A DNA stretch of 64,000 nt. Origin: Halorubrum salipaludis. GTDB lineage: Archaea > Halobacteriota > Halobacteria > Halobacteriales > Haloferacaceae. Below, piece by piece: positions 16,806-24,936 of this stretch. The notes beneath the pieces are model-generated. The model did no database searches, was not told the DNA's origin, and saw only the letters and a list, made by a program, of their open reading frames with translations. Within the stretch, counting starts at the first letter, position 1. Each line of letters opens with the position of its first letter. The DNA lies in NCBI RefSeq assembly GCF_002286985.1, contig NZ_NSKC01000004.1:62001-126000 (forward strand). Direction: 5' to 3'. A program made the position numbers and the translations under genes.

Positions 16806-17504
16806 ATGACAACCACTTGTCCAACTTGTAGCGACGAATACGATAAACTCGGGAATCACTTTCAGTGGCGACCCGACCACCGTCCCGAACTGTCCGACCG
16901 CCAGCACGGAATCATAGACTATCTGATACTCCGCGGCGCGACTGTCCGTGACGAAAACGCAAAATCCCGATTAGAGGTGTATTCAACGTCAGAGGCGTGG
17001 ATTACCGACGTTTCGGACACCCTTGGGTGGGTTGCGGGCGACCCTTGGGTTCAGCAATCCGCCAGCGACGTAGCCGACCGTTCGAGTCGTCGGTACAACG
17101 TCGACGTTGCTGTAGACGACTGTAGCGACTTGTGGGCGTTCACAACGGTCCCACACCCGTCGTTGGACTACGGCGGACCAACGGACGTGGAGGAACTACG
17201 CCCGCTCACGCTTCGCTTACTCGTCTCTACAGTGGGGGAGTGGGTCGGACTACTGTTCGGGTCACTCCACCTCGACGTTCGAGGTTGGGACGTGTCTGGC
17301 GACCACCTCCGCGGGCTACTCTCGAAACGTGGCGTTCCGACCGCGGAGCACAACGGCGACGGCTATGCGGAGGACAGCCCGACGTGTCGCTATCACTACG
17401 ATGACGACGTAGTAGTTGTACCACACTACGACGCGCTTGAACTACTCGACAGCGTTGGGCTGTCGCTGTCCGACGTGGCGGAACCGATTACTTTCCAGAA
17501 TTAG
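16806..17504 (+). CDS. Zinc-finger protein resembling degenerate LAGLIDADG-type nuclease
   Basis: This 232-residue protein is read from the ATG at 16806, which places a CPTC...H zinc knuckle at the extreme N-terminus (TTCPTCSDEYDKLGNHFQ). The next segment, LSDRQHGIIDYLILRGAT, and the later ELRPLTLRLLVSTVGEW follow the spacing of haloarchaeal LAGLIDADG homing-endonuclease-like proteins. However, the expected catalytic acidic residue of the first motif (a GDG-type ending) is replaced by RGATV. If this reading is right it is a DNA-binding protein that has lost cleavage, perhaps a regulator. The longer frame from 16683 is less likely. Homology is inferred from pattern memory only. Confidence 0.45.
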   Translation: MTTTCPTCSDEYDKLGNHFQWRPDHRPELSDRQHGIIDYLILRGATVRDENAKSRLEVYSTSEAWITDVSDTLGWVAGDPWVQQSASDVADRSSRRYNVDVAVDDCSDLWAFTTVPHPSLDYGGPTDVEELRPLTLRLLVSTVGEWVGLLFGSLHLDVRGWDVSGDHLRGLLSKRGVPTAEHNGDGYAEDSPTCRYHYDDDVVVVPHYDALELLDSVGLSLSDVAEPITFQN

Positions 17505-17578
17505 CGATTAATGCGCGTAGTCCGAACGCGGACAGCGAGGGACCGAAGGGACCGCTCCCGACACGCGGTCGCTGTTCC

Positions 17579-18202
17579 TCACACTCGGTCCAAGTGGTCA
17601 TAGACCCGTTCCGTCGTCTGAATCGAACGGTGACGAAGGCGGTTCCGAACGTCATACAGTGTGTTTCCATTCTCGCGGTTCATCATGCGGTAGGCGACGC
17701 TGTGGCGTAGTGCGTGCGGGCTAACGTCCGTTGGGTCGCCAAGTCCTTCGAGAGTGTAGGGTTCTATGTCGGCGTCAGTGGCGGCGTCTCGAACGACGTT
17801 GCGGACACTCTCGGTAGTCATGCGGTCGGACTGACGAGACGGAAAGAGCGCGTCAGATTCTTTCCAGCGATTCGAGAGATACGTTCGTAGCGTGCGAACC
17901 GTCTCGCCCGCCAGTTCAATCTCGGTGTAGTCGGGGCTATTGTCGTTCGGATAGTCTTTCTGAATATCCGCGGGTAGCATCAATACGCCGTCCTCAAAAT
18001 CAATCATATCCACGTCGACGGCGACCGCCTCACCAACGCGTAGCCCCGTGTCTGCCAAGAGGGCTATCAGCGCGTCGTTCCGCGTGGCGAGATAGTCCGC
18101 GCTGTTCTCCACTGTGGCGTTCCGCATGGCGTCTATCTGTTCGGGCTTTAGCCAGACGCGAGCCTTCGGGTCTTGAGTTTGGGAATCTGTAGATTCGGAC
18201 AT
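17579..18202 (-). CDS. Catalytic-domain-only tyrosine recombinase (XerC/D-like)
   Basis: This 207-residue second recombinase of the element has the complete active site: Arg55 (TGLRVGEA), HxxRH at 163-167 (HALRH), His191 (LRHRSIQTT) and nucleophile Tyr201 (RVYDHL). There is no full N-terminal core-binding domain; residues 1-30 are a short leader. Single-domain Xer-like enzymes are common on haloarchaeal plasmids and viruses, where they may resolve multimers or invert DNA. The start at 18202 is chosen over 18238 because it removes an atypical MGCIHLY leader. It is convergent with the zinc-finger gene. Confidence 0.85.
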   Translation of the reverse strand: MSESTDSQTQDPKARVWLKPEQIDAMRNATVENSADYLATRNDALIALLADTGLRVGEAVAVDVDMIDFEDGVLMLPADIQKDYPNDNSPDYTEIELAGETVRTLRTYLSNRWKESDALFPSRQSDRMTTESVRNVVRDAATDADIEPYTLEGLGDPTDVSPHALRHSVAYRMMNRENGNTLYDVRNRLRHRSIQTTERVYDHLDRV

Positions 18203-18368
18203 GTGGGACACCTTCGTATATAAATGAATACACCCCATCCACTAATGAGTTTTGGAGTCTACAAATATAATCCCAAACTCAATATGCTACTACTCCCCCC
18301 GTCGAAATTAGATTTGGGACGGGTCCCATACTCCACGGAATAGGGGGTGGAATTACACCAGAGAACTG

Positions 18369-18935
18369 CTACTCTCTCATCCACAAGACTGCTTGTGTGA
18401 CAAAACCAACTGCTACCATTAGTCCGCCAAAATAAACGCTGTCTGATAGTATAAGACCAATAAATGTGCCTACTGAGAATGCTACACCTCCTGAGAAGAT
18501 GTCAACTTCTATAATATATATTCCATATCTCCAAGCGATTGATAAGCCCCCCCAAAAAATACCATATGACATCAATTCAATTGGAGAGCCCGCATTAAAT
18601 TCAGTTTGAGGTTCTTTTTCGCCAGTAATCTCATCGAGTGGAGGTGAAATCATCCATGTTCCAATAAACAATAATATAGCAATAAAGACAATTCTACTCA
18701 ATAGCAAAGATAATGCATCAATAATTGTTGGTGCCACCAAAACCTCACTTAAAAAGAAAAAGAAAAATATGAGCAATCCTGCTATTATTTGAATTATGAA
18801 TCCGACCAGAGAGAATATCCTTGTAAAAACGGCCCAATCTTTCGTAGACAGAGACTTTTTAGATGCTTTTATTGACTCTACGGGAAACAAGTCATTAAAT
18901 ATGGTCCGCAGAACTGAACGAGGACTCTTGTCCAT
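18369..18935 (-). CDS. AT-rich multi-pass membrane protein
   Basis: This 188-residue protein has about five hydrophobic segments: residues 38-65 (LVGFIIQIIAGLLIFFFFFL), 68-98, 120-140, 150-165 and 168-185. It has a charged N-terminus with KASKKSLSTKDW. Codon and base use are strongly AT-biased compared with every chromosomal gene here, a sign of foreign origin. It resembles neither a holin nor a transporter family that I know. It is the last clear gene before attR. Confidence 0.55.
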   Translation of the reverse strand: MDKSPRSVLRTIFNDLFPVESIKASKKSLSTKDWAVFTRIFSLVGFIIQIIAGLLIFFFFFLSEVLVAPTIIDALSLLLSRIVFIAILLFIGTWMISPPLDEITGEKEPQTEFNAGSPIELMSYGIFWGGLSIAWRYGIYIIEVDIFSGGVAFSVGTFIGLILSDSVYFGGLMVAVGFVTQAVLWMRE

Positions 18936-19179
18936 ATATCAAGTAGTGCCTATTCTAATTTAATAGTTGGAGTGCCGAAGTCCACTCACGTTGCGACGGA
19001 GAAAGTTTCTATACGGTCAAATCTGTAGACACACGTGAAGTCACGGACGGCGTTGGTCTCAGACAAAAACACGCGTCATGCACATGGACCCGCACCCTCG
19101 TTGTCGAAAATCAAGACGCCATAACCGCCCGAAGGCGTCACGGTGTACGGAACACTGTGCGGCGAGCAAAGGCTTCGAT
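18936..19179. other. Non-coding right end of the element
   Basis: I see no gene here. The stretch includes ACACGCGTCATGCACATGG (19069-19087), which loosely echoes the complement of sequence just inside attL (GGACACATTTACGCGTGACATG at 11239-11218). These could be arm-type integrase sites, but the match is weak. Confidence 0.3.
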
Positions 19180-19263
19180 TCAGTCCATGTCGACATGGAA
19201 CACGACGCGGTCGCTCCCCGCGTCCTCGTCCGCGTCGGTCCCGGGGAGGGTTCCGCCCGCCAT
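19180..19263 (-). pseudogene. dinB: Stranded 5' fragment of dinB (27 codons)
   Basis: From ATG at 19263 the minus strand reads MAGGTLPGTDADEDAGSDRV and continues through VFHVDMD, then hits TGA at 19182-19180 at the element border. The last codons are in the 44-bp repeat and are identical to the intact gene 8 kb away. Joining this fragment to the main dinB frame at the repeat restores a normal Y-family N-terminus. It is therefore the displaced original start of dinB, not a separate gene. Confidence 0.93.
19181..19224. repeat. attR, 44-bp direct repeat
   Basis: This is an exact copy of 11170-11213, including the CCATGTCGACATGG dyad. To its left is element sequence, to its right the ancestral dinB codons and promoter. 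Confidence 0.93.
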
Positions 19264-19284
19264 CGCCAGAGGCTCCGCGCCGCG

Positions 19285-19438
19285 CGGCCTTAAGAATCAG
19301 CCACGCGCGGCGGTAGTGGAATCTCCCGGAATCATCCCGTGGTGAACCACCCGGAATCACCCCCGTCGTGAGCGGACGCCGGAGCGGCAGCGGCGCTCAC
19401 GTCCTCAGAACTGATATCGGAGGCGGTATTCGTTTATC
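19285..19438. promoter_or_regulatory. Divergent promoter region of ancestral dinB and the LOV kinase
   Basis: On the minus strand CTTAAG around 19289-19294 sits near -27 of the lost dinB start at 19263. On the plus strand TTTATCC at about 19432-19438 sits near -26 of the kinase ATG at 19461. Between them, two copies of CCCGGAATCA (19325-19334 and 19350-19359) flank the palindrome GTGGTGAACCAC (19339-19350). The palindrome is a plausible operator for either gene, and its regulator is unknown. Confidence 0.55.
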
Positions 19439-19460
19439 CGGGGGGGACCAAGACCGTGTC

Positions 19461-21233
19461 ATGTCCGAACGGATCGACGTGTTACACGTCGACGACGACC
19501 CGTCCGTGCTGGATCTCACGGAGGCGTTCCTCGAACGCGAGCTGGCGTCCGTCGCGGTGACGAGCGTCACGGACCCGTCGGCCGCGCTCGACCGGCTCGA
19601 CGACGGCGAGTTCGACTGCGTCGTCAGCGACTACGACATGCCCGGCACGGACGGGCTGGAGCTCTTCGAGACGATCCACTCGGAGCACCGCAAGCTCCCC
19701 TTCGTCCTCTACACCGGGAAGGGGTCGGAAGAGATCGCCAGTCAGGCGCTCAACGCGGGCGTCACCGGCTACTTCCAGAAGGGCGGCCCCGAGCAGCTCC
19801 GGCGGCTCGCGAACCGCGTCCAGCAGGCGGTCGACGAGCACCGGACCCGCGAGATCGCGGACCGCTACTCGACGGTCATCGACGCGCTCGGCTACCCCGT
19901 GTACGTCGTCGACGAGACCGGCGTCTTCCGGTTCGTCAACGAGCCGTTCGCGGAGCTGACCGGCTACGACCGCGAGGAGATAATCGGCAGCAAGCCGGGG
20001 TTCATCAAGGACGACGAGGCGGTCGCGGAGGCCGAGCACCGGCTCGGCCGGGTGCTGTCGAGCGACGGCCCCGACGTGGAGCGCTTCTCGGTCGACATCG
20101 TCCCGAAGGAGGGCGAGCCGATCCCCTGCCGGGACCACATGGCCGCGCTGCCGTACGAGGGCGAGTGCTTCGAGGGGAGCGTCGGGATCCTCCGGGACGT
20201 CTCCGACGAGCGCGCGCGCCGCGAGGAGCTGGAGACGAAGACGCGGGCGCTCGACGAGGCGCCGGTCGGCATCACGATCACCGACCCGGACCTGCCGGAC
20301 AACCCGATGGTGTACGTCAACGACCGGTTCGTCGAGATGACCGGCTACGACCGTGGCGACGCGGTCGGCGTCAACTGCCGGTTCCTGCAGGGAGACGACA
20401 CCGACGAGGAGCCGGTCGCCCGGCTCCGCGAGGCGATCGACGCCGGGGAGCCGGAGAGCGTGGAGCTGTTGAACTACCGGAAGGACGGCACGCCGTTCTG
20501 GAACCGCGTCAGCGTCGCGCCGATCCGCGACGACGACGGGTCGGTCTCGGAGTGGGTCGGCTTCCAAGAGGACATCACGGCGTTCAAGCAGCGCGAGGCG
20601 GCGCTCCAGCGCCAGAACGAGCGGCTCGACGCCTTCGCGGGCATCGTCTCGCACGACCTCCGGAACCCGCTCAACGTCGCGCAGGGACGCGTGGATATGG
20701 CGCGGGAGCTGGCCGAGGACCCGTCGCACCTCGACGCCGCGGCCGACGCGCTCGACCGCATCGAGTCGATCGTCGAGCACACCCTCACCCTCGCCCGGGA
20801 GGGCGAGACCGTCGGCGACCCGGAGCCGGTCGCGATCGGGCGGATCGCCGCCGACAGCTGGGAGACGGTCGACACCGGGTCGGCGTCGCTGTCGAACGAG
20901 GCGGACGGCGAGGTGCTCGCGGACCCGGACCGGCTCCGGAACCTGTTCGAGAACCTCGTCCGCAATAGCGTCGAACACGCCGGCGACGACGTGCGGATCC
21001 GCGTCGGCGACCTCCCGGACGGGTTCTTCGTCGAGGACGACGGCCCCGGCATCCCCGATTCGATCCGCGACGCCCTCTTCGAGCCCGGGGAGAGCGGGAT
21101 CGAAGGCAACACCGGGTTCGGGCTCGCGATCGTCCAGGAGATCGCCACCGCCCACGGGTGGACCGTCGAGGCGGTCGACGCGGCCGACGGGGGCGCGCGG
21201 TTCGAGATCCGCGGGGTCGAGCGGCCCTCGTAG
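19461..21233 (+). CDS. Hybrid sensor histidine kinase: receiver, PAS, LOV, HisKA, HATPase
   Basis: This 590-residue soluble signalling protein has an N-terminal receiver domain (1-120) with Asp57 as acceptor (CVVSDYDMPG). A PAS domain follows at about 135-250, then a second PAS at about 262-378. The second PAS contains GVNCRFLQG (303-311), LLNYRKDG and PFWN, the signature of flavin-binding LOV domains, with Cys306 as the photo-adduct cysteine. HisKA follows with His398 (SHDLRNPL), and a HATPase ends the protein (NLVRNSVEHA, DDGPGIPD). It has no membrane segments. The ATG at 19461 has a TATA box near -26. It is probably a blue-light or redox sensor; the output partner is not in the window. Confidence 0.9.
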   Translation: MSERIDVLHVDDDPSVLDLTEAFLERELASVAVTSVTDPSAALDRLDDGEFDCVVSDYDMPGTDGLELFETIHSEHRKLPFVLYTGKGSEEIASQALNAGVTGYFQKGGPEQLRRLANRVQQAVDEHRTREIADRYSTVIDALGYPVYVVDETGVFRFVNEPFAELTGYDREEIIGSKPGFIKDDEAVAEAEHRLGRVLSSDGPDVERFSVDIVPKEGEPIPCRDHMAALPYEGECFEGSVGILRDVSDERARREELETKTRALDEAPVGITITDPDLPDNPMVYVNDRFVEMTGYDRGDAVGVNCRFLQGDDTDEEPVARLREAIDAGEPESVELLNYRKDGTPFWNRVSVAPIRDDDGSVSEWVGFQEDITAFKQREAALQRQNERLDAFAGIVSHDLRNPLNVAQGRVDMARELAEDPSHLDAAADALDRIESIVEHTLTLAREGETVGDPEPVAIGRIAADSWETVDTGSASLSNEADGEVLADPDRLRNLFENLVRNSVEHAGDDVRIRVGDLPDGFFVEDDGPGIPDSIRDALFEPGESGIEGNTGFGLAIVQEIATAHGWTVEAVDAADGGARFEIRGVERPS

Positions 21234-21339
21234 CCGGAGCAGTCGAGCCCCTCCGACGGCTGAGGGCGCCCGGCGACGGAACCGGATCGATCCCCGCCGT
21301 TCGCAAACGCCTTTGTGCTCGCGGGCGAATCCGCCCTCG

Positions 21340-22656
21340 ATGGGAGTTCTCTCGGGCATCGTCGACACCGACCGCCGGGTGATCGTGCTCGCGCTCGCCC
21401 GGATGGTCGGCGCCGCCGGCAACTCCTTTCTCATCGTCGTCCTCCCGCTGTACGTCGCCAGCGACCTGGTCGACATCGAGCCGCTCCTCGGGGCGTCGGT
21501 CGGCGTCGGCGCGGCGTCGGTGACGCTCACCGAACCGCTGCTCATCGGGCTCGTACTCTCGCTTTTCGGGTTCCTCAACAGCCTCTCGCAGCCCCTGACG
21601 GGGCGTCTCTCGGACCGGATCGGCGTCCGGCGACCCTTCGTGCTGATCGGGATCCTCCTTCTGGGGACCGCCAGCGGGCTCTACACGGTCGCGGACGCCT
21701 ACTGGCAGCTGATCGCGCTCCGGGCGGCCCAGGGGTTCGGGGCGGCGCTCATCATCCCGGCGACGGTCGCGCTGGTCAACGAGTACGCCGCGAGCGACGA
21801 CGACCGCGGCGGCAACTTCGGCGTGTACAACACCTTCCGGCTGATCGGGTTCGGCTTCGGCCCGGTCCTCGCCGGCGCCGTCGTGGAGCGCGGTCCGTAC
21901 GACCTCTCCGCGGTCGGCCTCCCGATCCTCGACGGGTTCGACGCCGCGTTCGCGGCGGCCTGTTTCGGCGCGTACCTCAGCTTCGCCCTCGTCTTCCTCC
22001 TCGTTCGCGACGCCGCCGAGTCGAGCGAGGCGAGCGACGACCTCTCGATCCGGGTCCGCGGCGAGGGGCGCCTGCTCGACCCGGTGTTCGCGCTCGGGCT
22101 GGCGACGGTGGCGATGGGGATCTGCATCGCGCTGTTCGCGACCCTCCAGAACCAGGTGAACGTCCGGCTCGATCAGGCGCCGGTGTGGTTCGGGCTCCAG
22201 TTCGCGGCGGTCACCATCGCGAACGTGCTCCTCCAGGTCCCCGTCGGGCAGGCCAGCGACCGGATCGGGCGCCGTCCCTTCCTGTTGGCCGGATTCGTGT
22301 TGCTCGCGCCCACGACCCTCTTACAGGGGATCGTCACCGACCCGGTCGTGATGACGCTCGTCCGGCTGGGACAGGGGGTCGCCGTCGCGTGCGTGTTCGC
22401 GCCGTCGCTGGCGCTCGCGGGCGACCTCGCGCGGGAGGGCGAGTCCGGCACGACGCTGTCGGTGCTCACCATGGGGTTCGGCTTCGGCGTCGCGGTCGGG
22501 CCGCTGGCGTCCGGCTGGCTCGTCGGCTTCGGCTTCGTCGTCCCCTTCGCGGTCGGCGCCGGGCTCGCCGTCGTCGCGCTCGTCGGCGTCGTGACGCAGG
22601 TCGAGGAGACGCTCGGGGCCGGCGAGGAGGCCCCGGCCTCGTCCGCGGCGGACTGA
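21340..22656 (+). CDS. MFS transporter
   Basis: This 438-residue protein has about twelve hydrophobic segments. The MFS loop motif GRLSDRIGVRRP lies between helices 2 and 3, and its duplicate GQASDRIGRRP between helices 8 and 9. The transported substrate cannot be told; drug efflux or metabolite export would fit the family. The ATG is preferred over the upstream in-frame TTG because the leader would be non-conserved. It lies 106 bp after the LOV kinase on the same strand, so light-linked co-regulation is possible but unproven. Confidence 0.88.
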   Translation: MGVLSGIVDTDRRVIVLALARMVGAAGNSFLIVVLPLYVASDLVDIEPLLGASVGVGAASVTLTEPLLIGLVLSLFGFLNSLSQPLTGRLSDRIGVRRPFVLIGILLLGTASGLYTVADAYWQLIALRAAQGFGAALIIPATVALVNEYAASDDDRGGNFGVYNTFRLIGFGFGPVLAGAVVERGPYDLSAVGLPILDGFDAAFAAACFGAYLSFALVFLLVRDAAESSEASDDLSIRVRGEGRLLDPVFALGLATVAMGICIALFATLQNQVNVRLDQAPVWFGLQFAAVTIANVLLQVPVGQASDRIGRRPFLLAGFVLLAPTTLLQGIVTDPVVMTLVRLGQGVAVACVFAPSLALAGDLAREGESGTTLSVLTMGFGFGVAVGPLASGWLVGFGFVVPFAVGAGLAVVALVGVVTQVEETLGAGEEAPASSAAD

Positions 22657-22740
22657 CGGTCGCCGGTACCCACGATCGGCGGGCGCCGACGACCCCCGCG
22701 GACTGAACCCTATAAGTCCCCGACGGCCGAACCGGCGCCC

Positions 22741-23019
22741 GTGCCCCGCGACCGCGTCCACTGCGTCGACTGCCGGGAGCCGATCCCGAGCGACGCGCGG
22801 ATCTGCCCCCACTGCGAGACCGTCCAGCCGTCGCCGCTCCTCGACGTCGGTGTCGTCGTCGCCGGCGTGTTCGCGTTCGTCTTCGGCGCGATCCTCGCGC
22901 TGATGACCCTCGGAACGACCCGCATGCTCGGGTTCCTGCTGATCGTGGTCGGATTCGGCCTCGCCGTCGGCGGCTACACCAGGTACATCGACCGGCAGGC
23001 CGGGCGTCGGGGGCGGTGA
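22741..23019 (+). CDS. Zinc-ribbon membrane protein (92 aa, GTG start)
   Basis: The N-terminal residues 8-25 form a rubredoxin-like zinc ribbon (CVDCREPIPSDARICPHC). Two hydrophobic segments follow at about 34-55 and 63-79. The sequence begins with GTG. This zinc-ribbon plus two-TM layout is common among haloarchaeal proteins of unknown role. CCTATAAGT about 30 bp upstream is a fitting TATA box. Confidence 0.72.
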   Translation: MPRDRVHCVDCREPIPSDARICPHCETVQPSPLLDVGVVVAGVFAFVFGAILALMTLGTTRMLGFLLIVVGFGLAVGGYTRYIDRQAGRRGR

Positions 23020-23120
23020 GGACGCGGAGGCGGTGAGGACGCGGGGGCGACCGGCCCGCCGCGGCTGTCGTCGTTCTCGTCTCGCGACCTTTTAAGTCGG
23101 ACCGCATAGCACGTGGAGAC

Positions 23121-23801
23121 ATGATCACGCCACTCTCCGCCGGGCTCGTCGTCGCGGGGCTGCTCCTCGCGTTCGTCGGGGCCGCGGTGTCGGTCTACGC
23201 CGTCACGCTGACCGGGGTCCTCGTCGGCGCCGGCGCGGGGTACCTCGCCGCGCCGAACCTCGCCGGACTGATCGCGGTCGACGGGCTGGTGCTGACCGGC
23301 GCGGCCGCCGCGATCGGCGCCGCGGTCGGCGGGTTCCTCGCGTACGCCGGGCTCTCCTTCGCGGTCGTCGCCATCGGCGGGCTCGTCGGCGGCTTCGCCG
23401 GGCGGTTCGCGGTCGGCCCGATGTACGCGGCCGACGCGGCCGGGATCGAGGGGACGCTCCTCCTCGTCGGCGCCACCCTCGCGGGCGTCGCCGTCGGCGC
23501 GCTGTTCGGGTTCGTGATGAGCCGGACGACGCTGGTCGTCTCCACCGCCTTCATCGGCGCGGCGTTCGCGTCGCGGTCGATCACGCCCGCGACGCTGGAC
23601 GCGGCCGCCGCGGAGACGACGGTCCAGCCGCTCCTGTTCGACGTGACCGCGCCCGCGTTCCTCGCCGTGTTCGCGCTCGGCGCGCTCTCCCAGCTCGGGC
23701 TGTTCAAGTTCGGCTACGTGACGAAGCTCGTCGCCCTCCTCCCCGGCGCGCGGCGGTGGACGGCGAGCGACGACGACGACAAAGGCGCAGAGGGCGCCTG
23801 A
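23121..23801 (+). CDS. Hypothetical polytopic membrane protein (DUF4203-like)
   Basis: This 226-residue protein has about seven hydrophobic, Gly/Ala-rich segments, short loops and an acidic C-terminal tail (ASDDDDKGAEGA). The composition recalls DUF4203/TMEM198-like proteins, but this is only a resemblance. TTTTAAGTC at about 23089-23097 places a TATA box near -28 of the ATG. It is convergent with the dehydrogenase that follows. Confidence 0.65.
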   Translation: MITPLSAGLVVAGLLLAFVGAAVSVYAVTLTGVLVGAGAGYLAAPNLAGLIAVDGLVLTGAAAAIGAAVGGFLAYAGLSFAVVAIGGLVGGFAGRFAVGPMYAADAAGIEGTLLLVGATLAGVAVGALFGFVMSRTTLVVSTAFIGAAFASRSITPATLDAAAAETTVQPLLFDVTAPAFLAVFALGALSQLGLFKFGYVTKLVALLPGARRWTASDDDDKGAEGA

Positions 23802-23834
23802 CGCGTCCGACGGCGCCGCCTCGGCGAGAGCGCG

Positions 23835-24692
23835 CTACTCGTACTCGTAGAACCCCTTCCCCGTCTTCTTGCCGAGGTCGCCGGCCTCCACCTTGCGCTT
23901 GACGAGGTAGGCCGGCTTGTAGCGGTCACCGAGCTCCTCGTGGAGCGTCTCGCTGGCGTCCAAGACCACGTCGAGCCCGATGTGGTCGGCGAGTTCGAGG
24001 GGACCCATCGGGACGTTCGTCCCGAGCTTCATCCCGCGGTCGATGTCCGCCCTGTCGGCGACGCCCTCGTCGTACGCGCGGACGCCCTCGTTGATCCACG
24101 GCATCAGGATCCGGTTCGTGACGAAGCCGGGCTTGTCGTCCGACTCCCACGTCTCCTTGCCGAGGGCCGCCGCGAAGGCGTGCGCGAAGTCGACGACCCC
24201 CTCCGCGGTGCGCTCCCCGACGACGACCTCCACGCCGTCCATGATCGGAACCGGGTTCATGAAGTGGAGCCCGATCACGTCGCCCGCGCGGTCGGTGGCG
24301 CTCGCGATGCTCGTGATCGACAGCGTCGAGGTGTTGGTCGCGAGGGTCACGTCGTCGTCGGTCACCGCGTCGAGGTCGGCGAAGATGTCCTGCTTCACGT
24401 CGAGGTCCTCGACGGCGGCCTCGACGACCACGTCCGCGGCCGCGAGGGCGTCGAGGTCGGTGGTGCCCTCGATCCGGTCGCGGATCGCCTCGGGATCCTC
24501 GTCGAGCCGATCCTTCCCGTCGAGCCGGGCGAGGCTGTCGTCGATGCTCGCGAGCCCGCGCTCGACGTACTCCGGCTCGATGTCGCGCATCACGACCTCG
24601 TAGCCGGCGGTCGCCGCGACCTGTGCGATCCCGTTGCCCATCGTGCCGGCCCCCACAACGCCGACGGTCTCGATGTCGGATAGCTCCCGCAT
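23835..24692 (-). CDS. hbd: 3-hydroxyacyl-CoA (3-hydroxybutyryl-CoA) dehydrogenase
   Basis: This 285-residue, single-domain enzyme has the NAD-binding motif GVVGAGTMGNGIAQ at residues 11-24 and the dehydrogenase signature GLHFMNPVPIMDGVEVV. The C-terminal dimerisation half carries the NRILMPWINEG segment. It oxidises L-3-hydroxyacyl-CoA to 3-ketoacyl-CoA in the cytosol, in beta-oxidation or PHA-related metabolism. The length is that of the short monofunctional enzymes, without a fused crotonase. It is monocistronic. The 244 bp before the next gene are AT-rich around 24795-24825. Confidence 0.9.
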   Translation of the reverse strand: MRELSDIETVGVVGAGTMGNGIAQVAATAGYEVVMRDIEPEYVERGLASIDDSLARLDGKDRLDEDPEAIRDRIEGTTDLDALAAADVVVEAAVEDLDVKQDIFADLDAVTDDDVTLATNTSTLSITSIASATDRAGDVIGLHFMNPVPIMDGVEVVVGERTAEGVVDFAHAFAAALGKETWESDDKPGFVTNRILMPWINEGVRAYDEGVADRADIDRGMKLGTNVPMGPLELADHIGLDVVLDASETLHEELGDRYKPAYLVKRKVEAGDLGKKTGKGFYEYE

Positions 24693-24936
24693 GCGAGACG
24701 CTGCCGCGGCGGCGGTGGTAAGTATTGCGACTCCGGTGGCGGCCCCGCGACCGATCTGGGAAGCGGGTCCGCGCTCGTCGGTCCGCGGAGAGAATTAACT
24801 ATTTGAGTAGTAATACTAGTGGATCTCGGATCGGTCGCTGGGGCGGTCGACGCGGGCGCTACACACCCGATATCGATCTCGGCGACCCTCCGAGTTACCA
24901 TAGTGTTTTTTACCGATGTAACGGGAGTACGAACTG

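Larger units (their letters stand above)
11170..19224. mobile_element. Integrated genetic element in the 5' end of dinB (about 8.05 kb)
   Basis: The element is bounded by exact 44-bp direct repeats. It separates the body of dinB on the left from its ancestral promoter and first codons on the right (19225-19263 and beyond). Inside are two tyrosine recombinases (11349-12371 and 17579-18202), a block of small minus-strand genes (16174 to 13658), a zinc-finger plus-strand gene and AT-rich membrane-protein genes. Base composition is clearly more AT-rich than the flanks around 12.4-13.6 and 18.3-19.0 kb. I see no capsid, portal, terminase or recognisable replication gene. It could be a plasmid-like integrative element or a reduced provirus. 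Confidence 0.9.

Noticed and set aside
24795-24830. GAGTA and TACT half-sites upstream of the aldolase gene, as for TrmB
   Set aside because: They are not in the TACT-N7/8-GAGTA order and spacing expected for a TrmB site.
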